Assembly: GCA_016839655.1 (NCBI GenBank)
Contig: JAEOTW010000066.1
Span: forward strand, 1 to 23,139
Reading direction: 5' to 3'
DNA: 23,139 nt
Source: Promethearchaeota archaeon
GTDB taxonomy: Archaea > Asgardarchaeota > Lokiarchaeia > Sigynarchaeales > SOKP01
A program made the position numbers and the translations under genes. The notes beneath the pieces are model-generated. The model was not told the DNA's origin and did no database searches. It saw nothing but the letters and a program-made list of their open reading frames with translations. Below are positions 6,251 to 14,293 of this stretch, piece after piece. Numbering within the stretch: the stretch's first letter is position 1; each line of letters begins with the position of its first letter.

Positions 6251-7480
6251 ATGGAGTGGGGCATCATTAATAAAGAGAATTTTGAAAATAAAACAACTTA
6301 CGATGTTCCAATTAAGAGATGGGATCCTTTATCTACAGTAAGTATACATACTGAGGGTTTTGGGTTGAGAAAAGAGCCAAGATATTATGGTCACTATTCT
6401 TATATATCACCCATTCGAAGTGCGAGACCTAAAGGATTTAAGAAAACAGATGATGAAAAACAATTATATGATTGTTCTAAAAAAGTTGTTGGTAAATATA
6501 GGGATGTATTTTCCAGTGTAATTGAAGGGAAAATTGTTTATGATGATTGGGGATTGCCGTTAGGAAATGGATTTACTATAATCATCACCCAAGATGAAAA
6601 TAGACGTGATGATCCCTTTTCAGAAACGCCACATCGGATAGAAAGAATACCTGATACATCCCAAGCAATAACATTGATAAATAGGTACCCATCAATGGCG
6701 AGAGTTATTGATCCAGATATTGAAAAAAATATTTCAAAAAATCTTCCTTCGCATTTAAAATTGTCAAAAGGAATTAATTTAGTCAGTGTTTCTAGAGATT
6801 TTTATCCCTCATTATGTTTTAATTTAATTCCAGAGGAAGTATTATCAGGAATTTTTCTCTCAATGAGAGCGGCAATTCTTTATTGTATTGAAGAAGCTAT
6901 TAATAGAGACTATTATGATATACCTGTTATGCCATTTTTTAACATTGGAACCAAAGTAGGAGGATCGCAACCTAGAATACATAGTCAAGTTTATATAGAT
7001 TTAAATATGGATGGGCATGGAAGTAGATTAGAAGGATATCTTGAAGCTTTTAAGGAAATGGGGAATAAATGTCACCTATGTCAAACCAGACATGGGGGAA
7101 CAGACAGAATAATTTTAGAAACTGAGTTCTGGACTTTTTACAATACAGGAAGTCCTGTAAGAAATTATCATATTAGGTTTCACCCTAATGAGCATTTGAG
7201 AAGATTTGCTCAATTAAAAGTAAATCAAATTGAAGATTTGGCAAAGTCACTAAAAATGATTTTTCAGGCATTAGACGACATTGAAATTGATAAAAATCGC
7301 AATATTTTATTTAACTGTTGTCCATATGGTTATGATGCTGATTTTCATATGTTTGCTGATATTATTCCACATGAAGTTATTGGAGGAGCTGAATTAGCTG
7401 ACGATATGAGAGTTGCGAGAAAATTACCTCATATTGCCGCTGAAGAAATAAGAAATTCACTGATGAAGTACCTTGAGTAA
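6251..7480 (+). CDS. galT: GalT-like hexose-1-phosphate nucleotidylyltransferase (HIT superfamily)
   Basis: This 409-aa protein matches galactose-1-phosphate uridylyltransferase in layout. The active-site loop reads GGSQPRIHSQ (237-246), with His244 in the place of the nucleophile of the classical HPHxQ motif and Gln246 kept, while the first His is replaced by Arg. It is followed by a CHLC pair (C274, C277), DRIILETEFWTFY, and a second HIT-like half ending FHMFADIIPHEVIGGAEL. Known GalT enzymes move UMP between UDP-glucose and galactose-1-phosphate; the nucleotide and sugar used here cannot be read. The frame is open for 30 codons upstream but has no ATG, GTG or TTG, so ATG 6251 is the first possible start. 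The next gene is an NDP-sugar pyrophosphorylase, 102 bp downstream, which supports a role in sugar-nucleotide supply. Confidence 0.87.
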   Translation: MEWGIINKENFENKTTYDVPIKRWDPLSTVSIHTEGFGLRKEPRYYGHYSYISPIRSARPKGFKKTDDEKQLYDCSKKVVGKYRDVFSSVIEGKIVYDDWGLPLGNGFTIIITQDENRRDDPFSETPHRIERIPDTSQAITLINRYPSMARVIDPDIEKNISKNLPSHLKLSKGINLVSVSRDFYPSLCFNLIPEEVLSGIFLSMRAAILYCIEEAINRDYYDIPVMPFFNIGTKVGGSQPRIHSQVYIDLNMDGHGSRLEGYLEAFKEMGNKCHLCQTRHGGTDRIILETEFWTFYNTGSPVRNYHIRFHPNEHLRRFAQLKVNQIEDLAKSLKMIFQALDDIEIDKNRNILFNCCPYGYDADFHMFADIIPHEVIGGAELADDMRVARKLPHIAAEEIRNSLMKYLE

Positions 7481-7570
7481 ACATTTTACTTTGTAAAGTC
7501 AAAATCTTTATAATTCAATTTGAATTAGATTTATATCTACAAAATATGTTACATATTTGAAAGTTTCCAT

Positions 7571-7576
7571 GAGGGA
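7571..7576 (+). promoter_or_regulatory. Shine-Dalgarno GAGGGA setting a TTG start
   Basis: GAGGGA sits six bases before TTG 7583. It favours the TTG over any downstream ATG and fits the start of the nucleotidyltransferase fold. An ATG at 7570 opens only a five-codon frame that ends in TGA. Confidence 0.6.
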
Positions 7577-7582
7577 CCAATA

Positions 7583-8731
7583 TTGAGAGAATGGTCTGCT
7601 ATAATCCTAGCAGGTGGTAAAGGTAAACGGTTAATGCCTTTAACTTCAATTATTCCAAAACCTCTAGTTAAAGTTACAAACGTTCCTATGGTTGATTATG
7701 CAATTGCACATTTAATATATGCTGATATAAAACATATTATTCTAGCATTAGCATATAAGGGTAAAGAATTAAAAGAATATATCAACAACACATGGACAAA
7801 AGATAAATTGGGAGATGTAGAATTAGAATGCGAGATTCAGGACAGTAGAGGTACCGCTGATGCCTATAGACTTCTAATAGATCAAATAGACTCCGAAAAA
7901 ATTGTAGTATCAATGGCAGATATAGTAACTAACCTCCCAATGAAGCGTTTCATGGATTTTCATTCTGAAAAAGGGGGAATGGCAACTATTTCAATGAAAA
8001 CTGTTGATAGTCATATTTCTCAATATGGTGTTGTACTACTAGATAATAACAGGAAGATTTACCTTTTTTTGGAAAAACCAGCCCCAATGGAATTATATTT
8101 AAGCAGTATGTCTCAAAGAGAAGATCTCTTTTTACATACAAATGTTGCCAACACAGGAATTTATTGTTTTAAAAACAAGATTGGAGATATCTTACATGAA
8201 ACAGGTTTAATGGATTTTGGTGGTGAAGTTTTTCCCTATTTACTTGAGAATAAATATGATCTATTTGGCTTTGTAGAAAGCTATTATTGGATGGATGCGG
8301 GAAATTCCACCACCTATTTATGGGTTAATTGGGATCTTTTACGTAAATATGCTTGGCCAATTTTACCCAATGGAGTAGAATATGACGAGGTTTTTGTAAT
8401 GGGTATAATTAATTCTGGACAAAATATAATAATTGAGAAGCCTACGTGTTTCGGTGAATTCGTTCAATTAGACAATCGAGTTAAGATTAAAGAATTAACA
8501 TCGATTGGAAGCAATGTAACTATCGGAGAAGATACTTTAATAGAGAAGAGTGTAATATGGGATGAAATTAGGATTGGAGCAGGATGCATTATAACAGAGA
8601 GCATAATTTGTAATAATTGTGAAATCGGAGATAACGTAGTTTTAGAGAGAGCAATTATAGCACCTCATTGTAAGATAAGCAGTAATTCTCAAATAAGAGA
8701 TAGAACAATAGAACTTGGAACAGTCCTATAA
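7583..8731 (+). CDS. NDP-sugar pyrophosphorylase with left-handed beta-helix tail
   Basis: This enzyme of 382 aa likely joins a sugar-1-phosphate to an NTP to give an NDP-sugar and pyrophosphate. The N-terminal domain has the family signature IILAGGKGKRLMPLT (7-21) then PKPLVKV, an SRGTADA loop (88-94), the metal-site segment MADIV (111-115), EKPAP (164-168) and YYWMDAGN (234-241). The C-terminus (about 285-378) is a hexapeptide-repeat beta-helix (IGSNVTIGEDTLI, IGAGCII, CEIGDNVVL), as in GlmU- and ManC/GMPP-like enzymes. Sugar and base are unknown; mannose-1-phosphate guanylyltransferase or glucose-1-phosphate uridylyl/thymidylyltransferase are the main options. The TTG start is backed by GAGGGA. 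Its layout matches the N-terminal half of a bacterial pyrophosphorylase-mutase fusion whose C-terminal half resembles the gene at 11275-12663. Confidence 0.92.
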   Translation: MREWSAIILAGGKGKRLMPLTSIIPKPLVKVTNVPMVDYAIAHLIYADIKHIILALAYKGKELKEYINNTWTKDKLGDVELECEIQDSRGTADAYRLLIDQIDSEKIVVSMADIVTNLPMKRFMDFHSEKGGMATISMKTVDSHISQYGVVLLDNNRKIYLFLEKPAPMELYLSSMSQREDLFLHTNVANTGIYCFKNKIGDILHETGLMDFGGEVFPYLLENKYDLFGFVESYYWMDAGNSTTYLWVNWDLLRKYAWPILPNGVEYDEVFVMGIINSGQNIIIEKPTCFGEFVQLDNRVKIKELTSIGSNVTIGEDTLIEKSVIWDEIRIGAGCIITESIICNNCEIGDNVVLERAIIAPHCKISSNSQIRDRTIELGTVL

Positions 8732-8815
8732 ATTATATTCAATTATCAAATTCTTTACTCATTTAAAACATTAAGCAGTATTATTTTTATCATTTAAAAA
8801 TTTTAAAGTACTTAT

Positions 8816-9358
8816 ATGAGAAATTTTTCTAATTACTGGAATGCACTTTCATATGCTTTTGAAAAATATGGTAACCTGAAACGGAAAGCAAAAGATATTC
8901 CATATGTCATTCATCCTGTTCGTATTACTTTGATTTTACGATCAGTGGGATTCAATGAATTTGAACATGAAGAATTAATGATTGCTGCATTATTTCATGA
9001 TCTTTGTGAAGATACTGACACTACTTTAGAAGAAATTGACAAAAAATTTGGAGAAAAAATCGTTTCCATTGTTGATGAACTTTCAAAACCTGCAGATGCG
9101 CTAGATCATAAAAAAGATCAATGGTTGGAAAATTTCATAAATAATTCAAAGGAAGCAAAAATCATTAAAATAGCTGATAGAATAGATAATCTCTTAGAGA
9201 TGGTGGATGATTGGACAATAGAAAAGCAAATATCTTATGCGAATCAGGCAAAAATAGTCTTAAAATCTTGTGGGGATGCAAATAAAGAATTAGCTGATAA
9301 ATTAGAAGAAATAATCAAGAATCTTTTAGATAATTTAGAATATAAAATGAATTCTTAG
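8816..9358 (+). CDS. Small RelA/SpoT-type HD hydrolase (Mesh1/SAH-like)
   Basis: This 180-aa protein is a single HD domain. The motifs are His33 in VIHPV, the HD pair H61-D62 with ED at 65-66 in FHDLCEDT, and Asp121 in ADRIDNLLEM. The spacing and the HDxxED form match the ppGpp hydrolase domain of RelA/SpoT and the stand-alone Mesh1/SAH enzymes. No synthetase, TGS or ACT domain follows. Mesh1-type enzymes hydrolyse (p)ppGpp or NADPH, and other HD proteins hydrolyse nucleotides, so the substrate is open. ATG 8816 has no clear SD. It ends nine bases before the end of the convergent GH57 gene. Confidence 0.87.
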   Translation: MRNFSNYWNALSYAFEKYGNLKRKAKDIPYVIHPVRITLILRSVGFNEFEHEELMIAALFHDLCEDTDTTLEEIDKKFGEKIVSIVDELSKPADALDHKKDQWLENFINNSKEAKIIKIADRIDNLLEMVDDWTIEKQISYANQAKIVLKSCGDANKELADKLEEIIKNLLDNLEYKMNS

Positions 9359-9367
9359 TTTGATTTT

Positions 9368-11083
9368 TTATTTTTTAGCAAAGGGTTCAAGGTCTATTGC
9401 CTCAAAAATATCATCTACTGATTCAATTGTTCCTAAAAAGTGCCATTCACCTTCATCAACATTTTGCCCTGATGCATACTTGCTTGCCATCTCATACAAC
9501 CGGTTGAAATTTTCATAGTGCAAGGCAATTCTATTTTCAGCATAATCTCTAGCTGACCAAGTTGTTATTAAGAATTGCCAATCACTACTTTGTAATAACA
9601 ATAATTCTCTAACCATCTGTTTAAGGATTTTGATTAAATTAGGATCCGATGAATCTCTATATTTTGCAATCATCTCTTCGCTCTTCGCTTCACATTCATA
9701 TATTCTTTCCCATGTCCAAGTCGTCCACTCATTTAGCCACACCCAGTGAGATGACGCTTGCCCCCAAGAGCCTTCAATCACAGAAACAACCTTATTAGGG
9801 GGATTATTGTCCAAATAAATTCGAGAATTCGTCAATTCTACTTCTGGATCATCTTCTACCCACCGAAGAACTCGAGCTAACCACCAATTACCTTCAAACC
9901 ACCAATGCCCAAATAGTTCAGCGTCAAAGGGTGACACTACTATGCCACTTTTACCAGTCTGGCTTTTATAATCTCGTAAAATATCTTTAATAAGATTTAC
10001 ATAATGACTAGCATTCTCATCTAGTTTCCCAGGTATGTCCTCTGGCCAATAAAGCATCTTTTTACCCAAATCTAATTTTGCTTCAGTAACTTTCCAGTAT
10101 CGCAATCCACCAGGATAGTGTTTCTTATGGAAATCAAGATACTCGGCACAACCAGGATATCCATGTTCTCCGCTCCATACAACAATACCTGTTTTTTCAT
10201 CTCGAGTAAAGAAACCAACAGGTCCAGGAGTACTAGGATCAGTAGAAACTAAATATGGTTCATATTGAGATTTCTCAAAAGAAGTTGGAATTTCTTCATA
10301 TTGGGATTCAAATTGCTTCCAGAGTTCGGCAAGCAAAGGAAACCGAGCAGCATAAACTCCTTGTGATTTACCTCCTAAGAGTAAAGCAGTATCAATGAAA
10401 AAGTATTTTAAACCATTTTTTGCTAGAAAATACTCTACACCCGGCCGTTCATATTCTTCCTCGGTTATAGGATTTTTCCAACGATATCCGGGACGATATG
10501 CACATTCAGGTAACCAAGCTCCTGTAGGAGCTCTCCCAAAATGACGCTTATAGTTATCGACTGCTGTTTTAAATTGAGCATCTATAGATGTATCTTTAGA
10601 AAGTAATGGAGCGTACCCGTGGGTTGCTCCACATGTAATGATATCAACAAGTCCTATATCTTGTAGCTTTCTATATGCTCCCACAATATCTTTATTGTAT
10701 CTATTTAAGAAATTATCTCTAACTCGATCATAGAACTCCTCCCACCACTTTGTTAATTTGATTCTTCCATCATTGTATTTATTTTCTGTAAAGTCCTCAA
10801 AATCGTGTTGAGCAGCATTATATTTTTCTTCCAAATACCCCATAAATCCTTCAGTGAATTTAGGATTACGAAGCATTTCACATAATACCGGAGTAAGACC
10901 AATAGTTAACTTTGGATGGTAACCATCATCAATTAGTTTATATAGTTCTATTAAAAGGGGAACATATGTCTCTGCAGCCGCTTCATTAACCCAATCCATC
11001 CCGTGGGGCCATACACCATGACCAATTACCCAGGGAAGATGAGAATGAAGAACTAAATTAAATGATCCTAAAATTTCCGTCAT
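9368..11083 (-). CDS. GH57 family 1,4-alpha-glucan branching enzyme
   Basis: This 571-aa enzyme has the GH57 conserved regions in order: LHSHLPWV (12-19), GLTPVL (62-67), WLPECAYRPG (190-199) with the predicted nucleophile Glu193, SPFDAELFGHWWFEG (384-398) with the predicted acid/base Asp387, and a C-terminal helical part with SSHWVWLNEW. The length and the ECAYRPG form match archaeal and Thermus branching enzymes rather than amylopullulanases. It would introduce alpha-1,6 branches into glycogen. No signal peptide is present, so it acts in the cytoplasm. It lies on the strand opposite its neighbours, convergent with the HD gene and divergent from the mutase-like gene 161-191 bp away. No glycogen synthase is in the window. 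Confidence 0.95.
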   Translation of the reverse strand: MTEILGSFNLVLHSHLPWVIGHGVWPHGMDWVNEAAAETYVPLLIELYKLIDDGYHPKLTIGLTPVLCEMLRNPKFTEGFMGYLEEKYNAAQHDFEDFTENKYNDGRIKLTKWWEEFYDRVRDNFLNRYNKDIVGAYRKLQDIGLVDIITCGATHGYAPLLSKDTSIDAQFKTAVDNYKRHFGRAPTGAWLPECAYRPGYRWKNPITEEEYERPGVEYFLAKNGLKYFFIDTALLLGGKSQGVYAARFPLLAELWKQFESQYEEIPTSFEKSQYEPYLVSTDPSTPGPVGFFTRDEKTGIVVWSGEHGYPGCAEYLDFHKKHYPGGLRYWKVTEAKLDLGKKMLYWPEDIPGKLDENASHYVNLIKDILRDYKSQTGKSGIVVSPFDAELFGHWWFEGNWWLARVLRWVEDDPEVELTNSRIYLDNNPPNKVVSVIEGSWGQASSHWVWLNEWTTWTWERIYECEAKSEEMIAKYRDSSDPNLIKILKQMVRELLLLQSSDWQFLITTWSARDYAENRIALHYENFNRLYEMASKYASGQNVDEGEWHFLGTIESVDDIFEAIDLEPFAKK

Positions 11084-11220
11084 AATTCTGTAGTATCTCT
11101 TATGAAAGTTTAATTAATCGAAATTTACTTCTATTTTATAATTTTTCATACCTTAAATATTAAAGAGAATCTTAAATGATTTAAAATCGTTAAAGTTATA
11201 TATTCTTAATTAGCTTTTTA

Positions 11221-11231
11221 TCATATATAAT
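11221..11231 (+). promoter_or_regulatory. Candidate TATA box of the mutase-like gene
   Basis: TCATATATAAT is the best box A before the plus-strand gene. A start site about 26 bases downstream falls near 11253, which places ATG 11245 outside the transcript but leaves a 20-base leader with the SD at 11262-11268. A second candidate, GTTATATATTC near 11196, would instead allow ATG 11245. Confidence 0.4.
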
Positions 11232-11261
11232 TTCCAATTGAAACATGAACGAAAATTCAAA

Positions 11262-11268
11262 AAAGGAG
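11262..11268 (+). promoter_or_regulatory. Shine-Dalgarno AAAGGAG choosing ATG 11275
   Basis: AAAGGAG lies six bases before ATG 11275, the same spacing as the other clear SD motifs in the window. The more upstream ATG at 11245 has no SD. This favours the shorter protein. Confidence 0.6.
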
Positions 11269-11274
11269 TTTCTA

Positions 11275-12663
11275 ATGATTCATAATCCAGTTAAAAATCT
11301 TGAAGAGTTGAAAAAGAAAGGTCGAATAATTGGGAAAGCAAATTATGTTTTTACTCCCGAAATTTCAAGCTCTATTGGTTCAATTCATGGTAGTTTATTC
11401 AAAGAAGGAGAATCAATTGTAATGGGGAGAGACTTTCATAATGATAGTCGGATGTTGAAAAGAGCTTACACTTCAGGTATGATGTCTACTGGAATTAACC
11501 TTTTAAATCTATCAGATTGCACATTTCCTTTATTGCAGTTTACTATAAGACGATTTGGAGCAAGTGGAGGTTTTTATTTCTCAGGTGGCCATTTATATAG
11601 CGAAGATGTAGGAATTCGTTTCTTAGATGCGGGAGGAATTGAATTAGCACAATCAGAGCTTCAAAGGATAATTGAATCGTACAACAATTATCCTCGAGAA
11701 GTAAGAAGAGTTGATCCAAATGAAATTGGGCAAATAACAGCAATACCTCAGACAGCAGATATTTATGTTAAATCCCTGCAACAATTTGTAGATAAGAAAA
11801 AGATAAAAAGCGCAAAATTAAAGGTAGTAGTAGATTGTTCTTATGGTCCAACTGGTAAAATAACTCCTCTTCTAATGAACGATATCGGTGTTGAAATAAT
11901 CGCCTTAAATACTCATTACCGTGAGAGATCTTCTAGTGCTGTACCAAGTATTAATACAATAAGAAATACAGCGGACATCGTGAAAGCTTCAAACAGCCAT
12001 CTTGGTGTATGTTTTGATGTAGATGGCTCAAGAATATTAATCATTGATGAGAATGGTTTAGAAGTTAGTTATGAAGATTTATTAATGCTCTTTATTACAT
12101 TTGATAAAAGAATTCAAAAATCTATAGGAAATACTATTATTACAACCCCCTCAATTTCTCCAGTAGTAAAAGAATTTATTGAAGATAGCAAATTCCCTGT
12201 AAAGAAGGTAGAAAATTATCCTGGGGAGATTTCAAGACAAATTAGAGAAGAAAGAGCATGCTTTGCTGCTGCAGATACGTTGAAGTTTTATTTCCCAGAA
12301 TACTCTCCATTTTCGGATGGCAATTTCATCTTACTTAAAATTCTCGAAATCATGACTGCTCAAGATGACTTACTTAGTTCCTTAACTAGAGGATTTCCAA
12401 AAGGCATAAAAATTAATAAAACTATATCTGTGTCTTCAGATTTAGTAAATAATATTCATAATCGTTTAAGAGAATTAGCAGATCAAAATGGATATAGATA
12501 TCATGATATAATTAATGAATTAAAGATCATTGAAGATGATACCTATATCATTATAAAAGTAGCACTATATAGGAATGCTATTCTTCTTTCTGCAGAATCA
12601 GAAAATAAAGATAAAGCACAAAAAATGATTTTTAATATGGAAAAAATGATTTCAGAACTTTAA
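11275..12663 (+). CDS. Phosphohexomutase-fold protein lacking catalytic residues
   Basis: This 462-aa protein from ATG 11275 (472 from ATG 11245) has the phosphoglucomutase/phosphomannomutase fold: VMGRDFHNDSRMLKRA (about 49-64), GASGGFYFSGGHLY (95-108), then GIRFLDAGG, KVVVDCSYGPTG (183-194) and GVCFDVDGSR (244-253). The catalytic positions are altered. The TASHNP phosphoserine loop reads SGGHLY, so the Ser is Gly. The metal loop DxDGDR is DVDGSR, losing the third Asp. The GEESGH sugar loop is absent where CFAAADTLKFYF stands. Normal mutase chemistry is therefore unlikely. The GRD...SRMLKRA pattern recalls the degenerate mutase domain fused behind a nucleotidyltransferase in some bacterial proteins of about 830 aa (recalled, not searched). 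A regulatory subunit for the pyrophosphorylase at 7583 is my preferred reading. Confidence 0.88.
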   Translation: MIHNPVKNLEELKKKGRIIGKANYVFTPEISSSIGSIHGSLFKEGESIVMGRDFHNDSRMLKRAYTSGMMSTGINLLNLSDCTFPLLQFTIRRFGASGGFYFSGGHLYSEDVGIRFLDAGGIELAQSELQRIIESYNNYPREVRRVDPNEIGQITAIPQTADIYVKSLQQFVDKKKIKSAKLKVVVDCSYGPTGKITPLLMNDIGVEIIALNTHYRERSSSAVPSINTIRNTADIVKASNSHLGVCFDVDGSRILIIDENGLEVSYEDLLMLFITFDKRIQKSIGNTIITTPSISPVVKEFIEDSKFPVKKVENYPGEISRQIREERACFAAADTLKFYFPEYSPFSDGNFILLKILEIMTAQDDLLSSLTRGFPKGIKINKTISVSSDLVNNIHNRLRELADQNGYRYHDIINELKIIEDDTYIIIKVALYRNAILLSAESENKDKAQKMIFNMEKMISEL

Positions 12664-12897
12664 GATCTTTACCACTATATATTCCTTTTATTTAATCATC
12701 AAAACCACGTTTCTGATTCTATATATAATCAATTATATCAAAACAATAATATACTAAGAAGGCATAAAACAATTAATCAAGATATTTTGAATTGTTATTG
12801 GATCCTAAACATAAATTAAAAATTAAAGACTATACTTTCTATAAAGTCTCTGATACTATTAATAAAATTATTAAATTTAGCAACATTAATAAGAATA

Positions 12898-13923
12898 ATG
12901 AGCATGCTAAGTTATGTGTTAAAAAGAGTCCTATTAGCAATACCTGTAGTATTTGGAGTTTTAACTATAACTTTTCTCCTTTCTAGAGCAATGCCAGGAG
13001 ATCCTGTTATGACACTATTGAGTCAAGCTCAAATAAGAATTACGCCAGAAATATATAATGCAATGACAAGACAATTAGGACTTGACCAACCTCTTTTTAT
13101 CCAATATTTTAGGTATATCAGTGATATCTTTACAGGAAATTGGGGTGAGTCTGTGGGTTATGCTCGAGGATCAGATGTTTGGGATTTAATCGTTTTTAGA
13201 CTACCAAAAACAATGGACCTTGCCTTTTTTTCAATGATTATCGCCTCATATCTCGGTGTTAAAATAGGAGTTATTTCAGCAACACATAGAAATAAACTCA
13301 GAGACACAGTTCTTAGGAGTTTTGGCATTATAGGAGTTGCATTTCCTGTTTTTGTATTAGGAATGCTTTTGCAGTATTGGGTTGGATATAAATGGGATTT
13401 ATTTCCAGTAACATACTACAAAAGTATAGAATATATGGATCCTCCTTTTGTAACAGGTTTCTATATTATAGATGCTTTTTTTGCAGGACAACTCTACAAA
13501 ATACCTGATTATCTATATCATTTGGCTATGCCTGTATTTTGTTTGTCTTTTGTTACCTTGGCAGGAATAGTAAGACAAACTCGCTCTAGTATGTTAGAAG
13601 TCTTACAACAAGATTATATAAGAACTGCTAGAGCCAAAGGATGTAAAGAAAAAACAGTAATTCGGAACCATGCATTAAGAAATTCAATGATTCCAACAAT
13701 AACAGTTATTGGTTTAAATTTTGCTACAACATTATCTGGAGCAGTTCTTTTGGAATCTACTTTTGGTTTACGTGGAATAGGTTTATTATTGATTGATGCG
13801 GCGGGATCTAGAGATTATTGGCTTATAAACGCATGTATGGTTGTATTAGCATTGATTTATGTGATTACAACTCTAGTAATTGATATTTTATACGGCTTTA
13901 TAGATCCCAGAATTCGGTATTAA
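12898..13923 (+). CDS. dppB: DppB/OppB-type ABC transporter permease, copy 1
   Basis: This 341-aa membrane protein belongs to the peptide/nickel/opine ABC permease family. The N-terminal helix YVLKRVLLAIPVVFGVLTI is followed by the DppB hallmark FLLSRAMPGDPV (26-37), LGLDQPLFIQYFRYI (60-74) and TGNWGESV. The ATPase-contacting EAA loop is QQDYIRTARAKGCKE (237-251), and the protein ends YGFIDPRIRY. About six transmembrane helices are visible. The family moves peptides or other solutes through a DppB/DppC pair with two ATPases and a binding protein, none of which is here. A close paralog lies 370 bp downstream with a decayed third copy between. ATG 12898 has no SD. The substrate cannot be inferred. 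Confidence 0.93.
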   Translation: MSMLSYVLKRVLLAIPVVFGVLTITFLLSRAMPGDPVMTLLSQAQIRITPEIYNAMTRQLGLDQPLFIQYFRYISDIFTGNWGESVGYARGSDVWDLIVFRLPKTMDLAFFSMIIASYLGVKIGVISATHRNKLRDTVLRSFGIIGVAFPVFVLGMLLQYWVGYKWDLFPVTYYKSIEYMDPPFVTGFYIIDAFFAGQLYKIPDYLYHLAMPVFCLSFVTLAGIVRQTRSSMLEVLQQDYIRTARAKGCKEKTVIRNHALRNSMIPTITVIGLNFATTLSGAVLLESTFGLRGIGLLLIDAAGSRDYWLINACMVVLALIYVITTLVIDILYGFIDPRIRY

Positions 13924-14007
13924 ACGTGATTTGTTTCAGAATAGTTGAAAAAAATTCTTTTTTATAATAAAAATCCTTCATTTTTGTTCAAGAAGAAAAA
14001 TATCTAG

Positions 14008-14208
14008 GCTGGAATATTAGCTGGAACCGTTATATTGGAATTTACATTTGGCATAACAGGAATGGGGGCATTAATACTCGGAGCTGCACTTTGCAGAGAT
14101 TATTGGCTTTTAATATCCTGCATGGTTATTATAGCTTTTATGTACATATTCACCACTTTGATTCTGGACCTTATCTATGGAATTCTAGATCCTAGAATTA
14201 GATTTTAA
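14008..14208 (+). pseudogene. Remnant C-terminus of a third DppB-type permease
   Basis: A frame opening directly after TAG at 14005-14007 runs 66 codons to TAA. It encodes AGILAGTVILEFTFGITG, then CRDYWLLISCMVIIAF and ends YGILDPRIRF, aligning without gaps to the last 66 residues of both flanking permeases. No upstream sequence with permease coding was found between 13924 and 14007. The only internal ATG codons fall inside the fragment. So about 275 N-terminal residues are missing. It resembles both full copies but is identical to neither, so it is a separate paralog. Unequal recombination or deletion within a tandem array is the simplest explanation. Confidence 0.85.
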
Positions 14209-14293
14209 AGTTTAATTAAATATAAAAGCAACTTTTATGAAATAAAAATATAAATACTAAATATCCAAAAGAAAAGAATAATTTCGACAATTA

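Noticed and set aside
12792..12986. 64-codon open frame ahead of permease 1
   Set aside because: It overlaps the permease start in another frame, has no SD and shows no domain; the permease N-terminus is clearly the coding frame.
13924..14007. Possible further permease remnant upstream of the 66-codon fragment
   Set aside because: No frame in this stretch gives permease-like residues; it reads as AT-rich intergenic DNA with a T6 run.
14008..14208. Fragment as a functional small membrane protein
   Set aside because: No start codon precedes it before the TAG, and it matches only the last part of a six-helix permease, so a remnant is simpler.
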